A stretch of 64,000 bases of DNA from NCBI RefSeq assembly GCF_030547005.1, contig NZ_JAUOPN010000017.1, forward strand, positions 20,843 to 84,842, written 5' to 3'. Source of the DNA: Maribacter sp. 1_MG-2023 (GTDB lineage: Bacteria > Bacteroidota > Bacteroidia > Flavobacteriales > Flavobacteriaceae). This document shows positions 17,713 to 26,655 of this stretch, one piece after another. The stretch's first letter is position 1. Each line of letters begins with the position of its first letter. A program made the translations under genes and the position numbers. The notes under the pieces are model-generated. The model was not told where the DNA came from and made no database searches. It saw only the letters and a list, made by a program, of their open reading frames with translations.

Positions 17713-18045
17713 ATATTAAGAAAAACATACATTATCATCTTATTGCTCATGTTAAGCGCACAATCAGGAAAAGCTTAAGAATTCCAACAGCAAGTAAAAT
17801 CTATTAATAGTTTCTGAATTGACTTTTGATGTTTCAAGAATGGATGCTGAGAATATTAAAGTAGAAAAAGAGTTAGTATTTTTTCTGAAAGAAAAAAGTG
17901 ATTTTGAAACAAAAATTGCCAACTAAAAAATCAACAATTGAAACAGCCTAGCTATATATTATCGAAATGTTAAAAAATGATGGAATCGAATTAAAATGAA
18001 TGATAAAGAAATTAGTATTGGCTTATCAAAACGCTATTTAATAAT
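17713..18045 (+). pseudogene. decayed secreted coiled-coil protein gene
   Basis: Protein-like reading in shifting frames. A signal peptide (TYIIILLLMLSAQSGKA) is followed at once by TAA, then FQQQVKSI, two more stops, a shifted frame with DVSRMDAENIKVEKELVFF, and a last piece with IEMLKNDGIELK. No intact frame remains. It lies between the similar gene at 17070 and a Crp/Fnr gene. Nothing else was seen in the gap. Confidence 0.6.
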
Positions 18046-18102
18046 CCTGTAAAAACTTTAAAATTAAATTCATTGAAATATCAATAATATGGATAATCAT
18101 TG

Positions 18103-18666
18103 ATGAAAGAGAAATTAAAAGAACATATAGACAAATTAATTCCTCTTACAGATGATGAATTTGCTTTTGTTTTATCCCATTTTAAATTTGATAAATATAA
18201 TAAAAACGACTTTCTTATTCAACAGGGAGAAGATGTAGATTACTGCTATTATGTGGTTACAGGTCTTTTAAAATTAATTTATATGGACCAAGGCGGAAAA
18301 CAACATATTGTATCATTTGCAATGGAAGATTGGTGGGAAAGTGATTTTTCAGCTTATTTTACACAGTCAAAAGCTAAAATGTCATTACAGTGTATAGAGA
18401 ACACAGTGGTGTTTTCCATTGGTCTAAGCGATTATCAAAAGCTATCGACAGAATTACCGAAAATGGAGCGTTTCTTCCTTCAAAAATCTAATTTAGGGCA
18501 TATAGCTTCACAAAATAGAATCATATCTTTTCTAACTTCAAGTGCAAATGAAAGATATGAGCAATTACTGAAACAGTATCCAACATTGTTTCAACGTGTG
18601 TCTAAAACGCTTCTCGCTTCTTACTTGGGTGTTTCTCGTGAGACGCTTAGTAGACTTTCTTCTTAA
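18103..18666 (+). CDS. Crp/Fnr-family transcriptional regulator
   Basis: 187 residues: sensor barrel with DFLIQQGEDVDYCYYVVTG and a C-terminal helix-turn-helix LLASYLGVSRETLSRLSS. The start is taken as the ATG at 18103; a TTG directly before it adds one residue but has no support. No conserved Fe-S cysteines. A RidA gene follows 146 bases downstream on the same strand, a possible target. Confidence 0.9.
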   Translation: MKEKLKEHIDKLIPLTDDEFAFVLSHFKFDKYNKNDFLIQQGEDVDYCYYVVTGLLKLIYMDQGGKQHIVSFAMEDWWESDFSAYFTQSKAKMSLQCIENTVVFSIGLSDYQKLSTELPKMERFFLQKSNLGHIASQNRIISFLTSSANERYEQLLKQYPTLFQRVSKTLLASYLGVSRETLSRLSS

Positions 18667-18811
18667 AATCGTTTGCATCATTTAAAATTGTGATGTTTGT
18701 CACACTAAAACCACTTCATTATTCAAATATTTGTCGCTTAAAATAAAGCTATTCATCATGACACATTAATAAACTACCGTGTCATCATGTTTAGCAAAAA
18801 AAAAGAAACAA

Positions 18812-19201
18812 ATGGAAAAAAGAATAATCAACCCTTGGGATTGGCAGAATGAAAGAAGTTATGTTCAGGCAATAGAAGTAATAAAACCAGAAGGAACCTT
18901 ATATATTTCTGGTCAAACGGCAATTGATGCAGACGGGAAATCAAGTAATGGCGATATGAGAAGCCAGCTTATAGACACCATATTGAATTTAGAAAAAGTC
19001 ATTGACGAGGCAGGGTATCAATGCAACAATATTGTACGATTAAATATCTACACCAATTCATCAGATGAATTTTTTGCCTCTTTTGATATTTTTCAAACCT
19101 GGGTAAATAAGCACGGGATAAAACAGGCTAGTACCGTTTTAGAAGTTAAAAGTCTATTTGAAACCTTAAAAGTAGAATTAGAAGTTACTGTTGTTCGGTA
19201 G
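18812..19201 (+). CDS. RidA/YjgF-family enamine-imine deaminase-like protein
   Basis: 129 residues of the RidA (YjgF/YER057c/UK114) fold. Features are PWDWQNERSYVQAIEV, GTLYISGQTAIDADG, an RSQ-type loop (MRSQLIDTILNLEKV) and the closing strand VELEVTVVR. The usual arginine of the active site (IVRLNIY region) is present. RidA hydrolyses reactive enamines left by PLP enzymes, which fits the PLP enzyme directly downstream. The ATG at 18812 is chosen because the upstream GTG extension is low-complexity lysine. Confidence 0.85.
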   Translation: MEKRIINPWDWQNERSYVQAIEVIKPEGTLYISGQTAIDADGKSSNGDMRSQLIDTILNLEKVIDEAGYQCNNIVRLNIYTNSSDEFFASFDIFQTWVNKHGIKQASTVLEVKSLFETLKVELEVTVVR

Positions 19202-19256
19202 TAATTGCTGTAACAGATAAGCGAAAAAATCAATTATTGATGTATCTGCAACAATT

Positions 19257-19287
19257 TTGCTTTGGTCGATCTAGTTTTATAACTTTG
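19257..19287 (+). promoter_or_regulatory. flavobacterial promoter TTG-N20-TAACTTTG
   Basis: TTG at 19257-19259 and a perfect TAACTTTG at 19280-19287 match the flavobacterial -33/-7 consensus. The ATG of the PLP enzyme lies 20 bases downstream at 19307. Confidence 0.65.
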
Positions 19288-19306
19288 ATCGACTTTAAAA
19301 GCAGCT

Positions 19307-20287
19307 ATGGAATACGCAGAAAATATACTTGGTACAATCGGTAATACTCCCCTTGTAAAAATCCATACACTTACGGCAGAGTTACCTTGTTTGGTATTGG
19401 CTAAGTACGAGACTTTTAACCCTGGCAACTCGGTTAAGGATCGTATGGCGTTAAAGATGATCGAAGATGCAGAAGCTGATGGTAGGTTACAACCAGGCGG
19501 AACGATCATTGAAGGAACCTCTGGAAACACGGGAATGGGACTCGCATTGGCCGCCATTGTAAAAGGTTACAAATGTATTTTTGTATTGGCGGATAAACAG
19601 TCTAAAGAAAAGTGTGATATTTTAAGGGCGGTAGGTGCAGAAGTTGTGGTTTGCCCCACAGCCGTAGAACCAGAAGACCCAAGATCGTATTATTCAGTTT
19701 CTAAACGATTGGCAAAGGAAATTCCGAATAGTTGGTATGTAAATCAGTATGACAACCCTAGTAATGCCCAAGCACATTACGAGAGCACCGGACCAGAAAT
19801 CTGGAAGCAGACCGATGGCAAGATCACTCATTTTGTAGTTGGTGTGGGAACCGGTGGAACCATATCTGGAGTAGGAAAGTATTTAAAAGAACAGAACCCT
19901 AATGTAAAAGTTTGGGGTGTAGACACCTATGGTAGTGTATTCAAGAAATACCACGAAACGGGAATTTTTGACGAAAAGGAAATCTACCCTTATGTAACCG
20001 AAGGTATTGGTGAAGACATTCTGCCAAAAAATGTGGATTTTGATATTATTGACGGGTTCACCAAAGTAACCGATAAAGACGGCGCGGTATATACCCAACG
20101 TTTGGCAAAAGAAGAAGGCATGTTTCTGGGCAATTCTGCAGGATCTGCTATAAAAGGTGTTTTGCAATTAAAAGAAAATTTTACAAAAGACGATGTTGTC
20201 GTAGTATTGTTTCATGACCACGGTAGCCGATATATTGGTAAAATGTTCAATGATGATTGGATGCGTGAAAAAGGATATATAGAATAG
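19307..20287 (+). CDS. PLP-dependent cysteine synthase / cystathionine beta-synthase-like enzyme
   Basis: 326 residues of the fold-type II PLP family. Lys44 in NPGNSVKDRMA binds PLP, EGTSGNTGMG (about 69-78) is the substrate loop, and GVGTGGTISG (about residue 175) holds the PLP phosphate. The C-terminal part reads LFHDHGSRYIGKMFND, more like cystathionine beta-synthase than CysK, and there is no CBS pair. A second, clearly CysM-like paralogue is at 52916. It has its own promoter and converges on a large Cys/Met-type PLP gene, so the pair may run transsulfuration. Confidence 0.88.
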   Translation: MEYAENILGTIGNTPLVKIHTLTAELPCLVLAKYETFNPGNSVKDRMALKMIEDAEADGRLQPGGTIIEGTSGNTGMGLALAAIVKGYKCIFVLADKQSKEKCDILRAVGAEVVVCPTAVEPEDPRSYYSVSKRLAKEIPNSWYVNQYDNPSNAQAHYESTGPEIWKQTDGKITHFVVGVGTGGTISGVGKYLKEQNPNVKVWGVDTYGSVFKKYHETGIFDEKEIYPYVTEGIGEDILPKNVDFDIIDGFTKVTDKDGAVYTQRLAKEEGMFLGNSAGSAIKGVLQLKENFTKDDVVVVLFHDHGSRYIGKMFNDDWMREKGYIE

Positions 20288-20304
20288 CCTTTTTCAAACA
20301 ATTT

Positions 20305-22161
20305 TTACATACTTTCAACAAACTTCAGAAATACTTTTTTGTGAAGCTCCACATCCATATTCGGAGAAAGTGATACACGGGCTATATAATCCTTATCATC
20401 TTCTTTAGTGGTGCCTTGGGTAGAAGTTGCCGGTATCGTCCAGTAACAACCATTCAACTGTCCGTAGCTAACACAGTACTTACTCTCGTTAGGTATTTCG
20501 GTAATCATTAGGTTGATTAACCTATGGTTCATTTCTCGTTTATACGTTTCTCTTTCTTCAGGGCTATCGCCTTTTGTTGGTAGGTCTAATGAAAAAACAG
20601 AGGGAGTAAATCCTTCGTCAGCCAATTCTTCAGATACAAAATTGATTTTAGCGGCGGGTAATGTTTTCTTAATATAGTTTACAAAATCAAGTGTATTTAC
20701 ATAAGCATCGTGAATTCTTTGTATCATCGAAGGCATTTGCTTTGCCAATATTTCCATTTGCAAATCGGTAGCTTCATTATCACAAAGACTTAAATGCAAG
20801 GCAATTTTATCCATTAAAGGTTCCGCTATTTTATTTGCGATACAATACCCTGCAGTGCATTTTCCGCCACTTGGAAATTTTGACCCACTAGCAAATGAAA
20901 TTGTTCTTATGGATGAAAGAATATCTGCATCACCTAGAAAGTGAACATTTGGGCAGAACGTTTGATCCAGAATAAAAACGGGATCTACAGCCTCGCTCCC
21001 ACTTGCCGTTTTACGTTTAGCACTTAAAACAGCTCTTAATTTATGAACATCGGGCACTTCAACTCTTGGGTTCGTTGGTATTTCGGCAATGATAAATGGA
21101 ATGGCATCTTCTTTCGCTAGTTTATCTAAAACAATACCAATACTTTTTACCATATCATTATCACCATCTACAGGTAAATCGACTATTTCAATAGCATCGC
21201 TACAGGCAGCAACACGTCTTGCTTGGTCGTTTGTACCACCGTAACAATTTGGAGGAACCACAATTTTAATCGCTTTTCCTTTATGATTTTCCATAGCATG
21301 ATCAACCAAGCCCATCATAATGGCATATTGAATGGATAATCCGCTTGAAGCTACCAGCGGAGTTGTATTGGTACCACTAACCTCTCTAATTAAATCTAAC
21401 ACCGCAGCATTGTTCTCAGCTGCATCTGATTTCTGAATATCAGAAGTAGGTTGATTCACCAAAGACTGTAAAGCAGCAAGACAGTTTGCCGGAGTCATGG
21501 CAACAGTTTCTCTTCGTCTCACGTGCTGAATATCCGATATGTATGTTGTATTTTTTTCACCGTTCACCAATAGCACACTACCTAAATCACCATGAAGGTT
21601 GACATAAAAATCAATATTCGGATTTAGGTCAACAGCGGCAATCTCTTCTTGTTTTGAAACGAAAACTGTACTACCATCAAACACGTCAACAGCAGATGCA
21701 TTTTTAAACTGCTTTAATTCAAAAGTATAGCCGTAAACTGTGCGCAATACTTCTTCATTAAAAGAACTAGGTAACTCTCCCGTATAAGCAATAAGCGTAT
21801 TTCTATTCTTTAATAAATTTGTTCTAAGGATGGATAAAATCGGAGTCGTCTTTGATAGAAAACTAATCACCTGCTCAGGTGCCAAATTGTTCAAATTCCC
21901 GATTACCCATTCTAAAACACAAGACAACGGATGACCAAGTCTGATGTAATCATAAGCAGTAGGTAAATTGAGTAGTGCAGCGGCATTAAAACTATTCTCC
22001 TTTGCTAAGGTTTCAAACTGATCTAAAAACTGAACTTTAGCCAATTCTTCATTGTAAATATCTAGTCGATGGGTAGTTAAGTTCAACCAATCTATAGGCA
22101 TATTTTCCAATACATTCTCTATATACTCTAGCATTTTATTTCGCTCCATTCTTATCATCAT
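20305..22161 (-). CDS. large Cys/Met-metabolism PLP-dependent enzyme (cystathionine gamma-synthase/lyase-like)
   Basis: 618 residues, well above the usual 380-400. The C-terminal two thirds are a fold-type I Cys/Met PLP domain: ASSGLSIQYAIMMGL, PPNCYGGTNDQ, a DQTF motif near residue 410 and the PLP lysine in SFASGSKFPSGGKCTAGY (near 430). The N-terminal 190 residues are an extension I cannot assign, containing TRY-like pieces and a helical part. Likely cytoplasmic. It faces the cystathionine beta-synthase-like gene tail to tail, 17 bases apart. A TAATTTTG box at 22172-22179 lies so close to the first ATG that an internal start (22149 or 22134) may be the real one. Confidence 0.82.
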   Translation of the reverse strand: MMIRMERNKMLEYIENVLENMPIDWLNLTTHRLDIYNEELAKVQFLDQFETLAKENSFNAAALLNLPTAYDYIRLGHPLSCVLEWVIGNLNNLAPEQVISFLSKTTPILSILRTNLLKNRNTLIAYTGELPSSFNEEVLRTVYGYTFELKQFKNASAVDVFDGSTVFVSKQEEIAAVDLNPNIDFYVNLHGDLGSVLLVNGEKNTTYISDIQHVRRRETVAMTPANCLAALQSLVNQPTSDIQKSDAAENNAAVLDLIREVSGTNTTPLVASSGLSIQYAIMMGLVDHAMENHKGKAIKIVVPPNCYGGTNDQARRVAACSDAIEIVDLPVDGDNDMVKSIGIVLDKLAKEDAIPFIIAEIPTNPRVEVPDVHKLRAVLSAKRKTASGSEAVDPVFILDQTFCPNVHFLGDADILSSIRTISFASGSKFPSGGKCTAGYCIANKIAEPLMDKIALHLSLCDNEATDLQMEILAKQMPSMIQRIHDAYVNTLDFVNYIKKTLPAAKINFVSEELADEGFTPSVFSLDLPTKGDSPEERETYKREMNHRLINLMITEIPNESKYCVSYGQLNGCYWTIPATSTQGTTKEDDKDYIARVSLSPNMDVELHKKVFLKFVESM

Positions 22162-22207
22162 TTTGACTATTCAAAATTACGTAATAATTGAATGTATTTA
22201 AAGTTTT

Positions 22208-22332
22208 CGGTAGGCAGTTTCAGTTCTCAGTACACCGTAACAGTTGGCAGTGTAAAATAAAAAACGTCTTTGTGAGGAGCCTTTCGCGACGTGGCAATCT
22301 ATTTCATGTATGTCTAAGTGTTAAGTGTTCAG
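22208..22332. repeat. dispersed repeat: CAGT-rich part plus GTCTTTG(C/T)GAG ... GGCAATCT part
   Basis: A CAGTTT/CAGTTC-rich tract (22215-22252) is followed by CGTCTTTGTGAGGAGC ... CGCGAC ... GGCAATCT (22264-22300) and a TAAGTGTTAAGTGTTCAG tract (22315-22332). The same order of parts is found at 30119-30250. The second part resembles a known class of dispersed intergenic repeats in Bacteroidota. It ends exactly where a truncated SDR gene begins. Confidence 0.6.
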
Positions 22333-22511
22333 ATTCGGCTGCCAGCGGAGTGATAGGTGCGTATGTAGAATGTGTTGCTTTTGAAATACCAAGAGGGATA
22401 CGAATCAACTCTATAAACCTAAGCATTTTAGAAGAAGCTTGGGATATTTATGGAGAAATGATACCTTCTTTTCAAACTGTAACATTTACTATAATGTTTT
22501 TAGCCATTTGA
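22332..22511 (+). pseudogene. truncated short-chain dehydrogenase (C-terminal fragment)
   Basis: An open frame that includes repeat DNA at its 5' end reads, from about 22332, a recognisable C-terminal piece of a classical SDR: SAASGVIGAYVECVAFEIPR, then GIRINSI and LEEAWDIYGEMIPSFQTV. In intact relatives the first part corresponds to the helix after the catalytic YxxxK, whose lysine helix is missing here. The Rossmann domain and active site are absent. It is a 5'-truncated remnant whose break coincides with a dispersed repeat. Confidence 0.65.
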
Positions 22512-22549
22512 TGATTCTAAAAATGATAATTAGAGTTATGAACCCTTTC

Positions 22550-22612
22550 GTTGATAACTTCCTACAAATAATGTAGTACATACTTGTGCTAATTCAACGT
22601 AAAACCGAACTT
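22550..22612 (+). promoter_or_regulatory. bipartite motif copy B before the gene at 22720
   Basis: GTTGATAACTT at 22550-22560, followed by CTACAA, and CGAACTT at 22606-22612, 56 bases apart as in copies A and D. Confidence 0.45.
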
Positions 22613-22719
22613 AGTTTTTTTGGAAAATTATATAATCAGTTGTCACGATATCTTCATCAACAAAAAAATCAGGCACAGATATAAGAGAATTAAAAAAATA
22701 GATGAAATTAAATTAATTT

Positions 22720-23235
22720 ATGAATTGCTATAAACATCATGAAATCATAGCAGTTTCGCAATGTAAAGGTTGTGGAAGAGGCATGTGTCCGGAGTGTACA
22801 GAGCAGTTTTCTGTACCTAGTTGTGATAATTGTAGGGTACAACAAGAGAAAACTATTAAAGGTGAAACAAGGGTAGTGAAAACAAAAGAGGTAAGTTCAG
22901 TTTTATTGGAACTTATACTCACTGTCATTGCAGGTTTAATAGGTCAATCATTTATGAGTAGTGATTCTTTATCATCGCCTGATGATGGTCCTATTCTAAG
23001 TGCTATAACAAAATATATTCCATTTCTTGTATCGGCAGGATTTGTTTCAGGATGGTATATAATAAACGCATTAAAACCTAAACAGAAACCAAACACGATT
23101 AAAGTCACCGTAACACGTTCTGATGATTTTTCTGGATGCATAGGAATAATCCTTAAATTTTTTGGAGCAGGATTTATTGGAGTTTATGTACTTCCATTTA
23201 GAACAGTCTATAATATATATCGAATATTTAAATAA
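22720..23235 (+). CDS. B-box-type zinc-finger membrane protein
   Basis: 171 residues. The N-terminal 40 residues form a Cys/His-rich finger with CYKHHEIIAVSQCKGCGRGM and CPECTEQFSVPSCDNC, resembling the B-box-like fingers found at the N-terminus of many bacterial membrane proteins. Hydrophobic stretches at about 62-78, 100-120 and 140-160 suggest two or three membrane helices. Function unknown. It sits in the accessory stretch and is preceded by copy B of the bipartite motif. Confidence 0.75.
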   Translation: MNCYKHHEIIAVSQCKGCGRGMCPECTEQFSVPSCDNCRVQQEKTIKGETRVVKTKEVSSVLLELILTVIAGLIGQSFMSSDSLSSPDDGPILSAITKYIPFLVSAGFVSGWYIINALKPKQKPNTIKVTVTRSDDFSGCIGIILKFFGAGFIGVYVLPFRTVYNIYRIFK

Positions 23236-23305
23236 GTATTATGCTAACAAGTAGAGACTACTTAGAAAAATACTTTAGAGGATATATGTTTTATTAATGT
23301 AATCC

Positions 23306-23367
23306 TGATTTTTCCTTTTACAATTTTACTATTTACCATTGTATTCAATTTTTGAAAGAACGAACTT
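23306..23367 (+). promoter_or_regulatory. weak bipartite motif copy E before the TlpA-type gene
   Basis: CGAACTT at 23361-23367 is exact and TTACAA at 23319-23324 is in register, but the GTTAATAACTT part is not conserved. Listed because it lies in the same place relative to the next gene. Confidence 0.25.
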
Positions 23368-23431
23368 CGTTATTATCTACTATATAAATCAAAACATCAA
23401 TTAGTTTACCGTTGACATTAATTTGATATAA

Positions 23432-24619
23432 ATGAAAAGTAACCCATTAAAAATCATTACCGGTCTTATCGTATTGGCGCTAAACTATACGGCGTGCAAT
23501 TCTCCTGCAGCTATATCGGGTACTATAGCAGGATTAGAAAAAGAAAACACTAAAATATACTTAATTCAACCTGAAACCTTACAACATGTAGCAGCTTCCT
23601 ATTTAGGTAAAGTAATAGACTCCGCCGTTGTAAATAGTGATGGTAGTTTTGAGTTCCACAAACTACCAACTACTAAAGAACCGGTTTTGTTTGAGTTGGT
23701 AGTTCAGCCTTCAGGAAAAGGAGCTAATTATTTACAAAATGACAACCCTATAAAGGCTAACTATATGCCTGTTATTTGGCAATCTGGAGAATCACTTCAA
23801 ATAACAGCGCGGTTTAATGAATTTCAAAAAAGTTTTACGATAGAAAATCCTTCAGATTTGAATACCGCTTTGTTAGCGGTAAGAGATATCAAAGCGGAAG
23901 CATACCAAACCTTTCTTGCCGATAAGCATTGGAATGTTGAAGACGGCGATGAATTAATGGCAAAAGAACATGCCATTTTACAATACAAGTCATCTTTAAT
24001 GCAGTTTGCAGATAGCACTCCCTATCTTCTGCCGGCATTGGTAGCGTTAAGATGGGTAAGTCCAGAAAACGATTACGAACGCGTACCTGAATTTTTAGTG
24101 AATCAATGTACGAAGTGGAAGGAAAAAGAAACCGGTCACCCGTGGGTAAAACAACTTTGCAAAAAAAGTGAGCCGACTAATTTACCTGTATTAATCGGCG
24201 ATAAATTCCCGAATATTCAACTTCCTTTGTTGTCAAAAGATACCGTATATATCAAAGATGTATTAGGTGAAAAACTTACAATAATTGACTTATGGGCATC
24301 TTGGTGTGCTCCTTGCAGATTAGAAAACCGTAAGGTTCTAGTACCGCTTTATAATGAGTATCATGAACAAGGGTTACAAATTGTTGCCTATGCATTAGAA
24401 AGTGATGAAGCAGCTTGGAAAGCAGCTGCAACCCGCGATGGCGCAGACCGTTGGCTACAATCTTCAGATTTAAAAGGTGATGATGCACCTTTTTTAAAGA
24501 AAATACGTGTTCGTACCATACCTGCTAACTTTATTCTTGATAGTAACGGAGTGGTCATTGCTAAAAATTTACATGGTCAAGAATTGATGGATTTGGTGAA
24601 AGGTAGCTTTGAAAAGTAA
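23432..24619 (+). CDS. TlpA-type thioredoxin lipoprotein (DUF4369-like N-terminus)
   Basis: 395 residues. A lipoprotein signal ends in NYTACNS (Cys22). An N-terminal beta-rich domain of the DUF4369 kind follows (ISGTIAGLEKENTKIYLIQ, about 30-130), then a helical middle and a thioredoxin domain with WASWCAPCR (active cysteines at about 292 and 295) and the cis-proline loop VRTIPANFIL. It should act as a periplasmic thiol-disulfide oxidoreductase tethered to a membrane. This architecture is very common in Bacteroidota. No cytochrome c maturation genes are adjacent. Confidence 0.9.
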   Translation: MKSNPLKIITGLIVLALNYTACNSPAAISGTIAGLEKENTKIYLIQPETLQHVAASYLGKVIDSAVVNSDGSFEFHKLPTTKEPVLFELVVQPSGKGANYLQNDNPIKANYMPVIWQSGESLQITARFNEFQKSFTIENPSDLNTALLAVRDIKAEAYQTFLADKHWNVEDGDELMAKEHAILQYKSSLMQFADSTPYLLPALVALRWVSPENDYERVPEFLVNQCTKWKEKETGHPWVKQLCKKSEPTNLPVLIGDKFPNIQLPLLSKDTVYIKDVLGEKLTIIDLWASWCAPCRLENRKVLVPLYNEYHEQGLQIVAYALESDEAAWKAAATRDGADRWLQSSDLKGDDAPFLKKIRVRTIPANFILDSNGVVIAKNLHGQELMDLVKGSFEK

Positions 24620-24648
24620 GTTGAAACTACATTATAATTACCCTTTTC

Positions 24649-24712
24649 GTTAATAACTTGGTCACAACTCTTTATGTAAGTACTTGCGTACAACTATTGA
24701 AATATAGAACTT
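24649..24712 (+). promoter_or_regulatory. bipartite motif copy C before the gene at 24805
   Basis: GTTAATAACTT at 24649-24659 (exact), CACAA in register, and AGAACTTAG from 24706, 57 bases from start to start. One extra base lies before CACAA, which explains the 57 instead of 56. Confidence 0.45.
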
Positions 24713-24744
24713 AGCTTTCTCTCCCCGAAACATGATAATGAATC

Positions 24745-24774
24745 AGCTAAAAAGAATTGAAACTTTTCTTAGCT
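24745..24774 (+). promoter_or_regulatory. leader hairpin shared with the gene at 26966
   Basis: AGCTAA and TTAGCT form the outer arms around a core that contains GCTAAAAAGAATTGAAACT. This 19-base string recurs exactly at 26902-26920. The hairpin ends 31 bases before the ATG. Confidence 0.45.
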
Positions 24775-24804
24775 ATTCAGTAGGAAACATTATAAAATTA
24801 GCCT

Positions 24805-26655
24805 ATGAGAATAAAGGAAGACATTCCAATATTAGGAAAAGTTACTGTAAACTTCCTTGATTTAAGTGCGAAACTATATCAACATTATATTGACATTGAA
24901 GAAATAGATAGGCAAAAAAACACAGCTCATTTAGGTTTAATTTCTCACGCATTTAAAAACTCAAATCACAGTAGATTTGATTATTTAATTTTACAATGTG
25001 TAATATCTGAACTAATTGAAAACTCATTTAAAGGAACTACTAACGCACAAGGAAGTATCACAATAAATGGAACAAAACAGACTGGAAATGACGTAATTAA
25101 AACTTGGATTTTACTTTCTAATTTTGGGCACTGCAAAAACACAATTGGAGACGAAAAAACATTACTTCTTCATTGTATTCAAAATAAATCTTACAAACGA
25201 AAACTAATTAATTGCATTAAAGATGCAAAATTAAAAAAATGGTCTGAAAGAGTAATTAATAATTTTGATTACGTAAGTTTTCATCATATTATAAGTTTTA
25301 TTAGAATTTATAAGACATTCACAAGAAGAGTTGAAAGACAAGAAGAACTTATTAATATTTACAAACTATTACTACTGCCAGAAGAAGAAAATGAACCAAT
25401 AGCAAGCTCTATTCAGATTTCTCAACTAAAAAATCTTTATTACATTTTAAGAGATATTTCTATAATAGCTTTAGATTCAAGAAATAGTTCTTTACCCTTC
25501 AATTTAGATATTCTTTCTACAGTTTTATCATTAGATTCTTTTGAGAATAAATATCAAAACAAAAGGATTTCAATCATATTGGAGCCATTAATTTCTATTT
25601 TGTGTGATAATCTTTATTTGAATATTAAAAGCCAAAAACATCAAAGGTCATACGAAATAAATGCATCTAAAACAATCGGAACAGATGTAATGAAGAGTCT
25701 AGATACTGCTTTAAAAGATGGATTATATAATCCTACAGTATGTAATTTGCATCACTTTTTAAGAATTCAACTTGACAAAAAAAATATGCTTTTTGAAGAG
25801 ATTTCAAAAGCTACTCGACAAATTTTGACTGTAAAAAAAGGAGTAAGTGGTGTTGATGCATCAATGGACTTAAATCCGTTTACTGACGAAAGAGTTATTG
25901 ATTTTTATTTGGAAGATAATTTTAATATTAAACATTTTTCAACTTTCATTTATAATATTGGAAACATTACAATTGAACAAATTATAGGAACTGCATCAAA
26001 TGAATTTAATAAAACTAAAAAAATCAATGAGATAATAGATTCCAATTTAAATAAATTACCAATAACAAATGCGGAAAAGGAAGATTTCAAAAAGCCAATC
26101 CAAGAACATATTTCGTCAAATATTAAAAAAGTTTTATTAAATAAAAATTTACCAATATTCAAAAATATTCTTTGGGCAGTTCTGCGTTATCACCTAGATT
26201 CAAAATACCATTTTGATATAGATAATCACTCTTTTGAGAACTATGATTATTTTGGAGTAAAGGTTGCTGGCTTAAATCCTTTAAAAGAAAATTTAGACAA
26301 AGCCATAGATTCTGAAAAAGATTTAGATAGAAAACACGAATTAAATCAATTAAAGAAATCAGCTTACAGAAAATTTGAAGGTTCTGTGCTAATTTGTCTT
26401 TCTAGAATTAAAATTTACAATTACTCTTTATCACCAAATAATAGGATAGTAACTGATATTGATGGAGTTGTATTAAAATTTAATGATGAAGAATTGATTT
26501 TAGAATTACACGAAAGTAAGAATACAGCTAGACCTGAAAAAGATGCTATAAAAGATATAAATTCTAAACTTTTGAAAACCATTGACAAAAAAATAAAAGG
26601 TATTAAAATTAAAAAAGTTTCTGGCTGTGGAGCAAAAATTTATATCAAACATTAA
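24805..26655 (+). CDS. unrecognised 616-residue protein; degenerate HD-like N-terminus and PD-(D/E)XK-like C-terminus
   Basis: No family is recognised with certainty. The N-terminal 120 residues are laid out like an HD-domain phosphohydrolase of the dGTPase/SAMHD1 kind, but NHSRFDYLIL (54-63) stands where SRFEHSL would be and WILLSNFGHC (101-110) where LLHDIGH would be. The metal-binding His and HD are thus missing. The middle is helical with no motif seen. The C-terminus has Glu in RKFEGSVL, TDIDG (550-554), then LELHESK (566-572) and a helix, the spacing of a PD-(D/E)XK nuclease core with Asp553, Glu570 and Lys572. Very AT- and Asn/Lys-rich compared with neighbours, which suggests transfer. 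A defence role is inference. Confidence 0.6.
   Translation: MRIKEDIPILGKVTVNFLDLSAKLYQHYIDIEEIDRQKNTAHLGLISHAFKNSNHSRFDYLILQCVISELIENSFKGTTNAQGSITINGTKQTGNDVIKTWILLSNFGHCKNTIGDEKTLLLHCIQNKSYKRKLINCIKDAKLKKWSERVINNFDYVSFHHIISFIRIYKTFTRRVERQEELINIYKLLLLPEEENEPIASSIQISQLKNLYYILRDISIIALDSRNSSLPFNLDILSTVLSLDSFENKYQNKRISIILEPLISILCDNLYLNIKSQKHQRSYEINASKTIGTDVMKSLDTALKDGLYNPTVCNLHHFLRIQLDKKNMLFEEISKATRQILTVKKGVSGVDASMDLNPFTDERVIDFYLEDNFNIKHFSTFIYNIGNITIEQIIGTASNEFNKTKKINEIIDSNLNKLPITNAEKEDFKKPIQEHISSNIKKVLLNKNLPIFKNILWAVLRYHLDSKYHFDIDNHSFENYDYFGVKVAGLNPLKENLDKAIDSEKDLDRKHELNQLKKSAYRKFEGSVLICLSRIKIYNYSLSPNNRIVTDIDGVVLKFNDEELILELHESKNTARPEKDAIKDINSKLLKTIDKKIKGIKIKKVSGCGAKIYIKH

Noticed and set aside
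22188..22331. N-terminal part of the 107-residue frame at 22188
   Set aside because: This part is repeat sequence read as protein; only the downstream SDR fragment is gene-derived.
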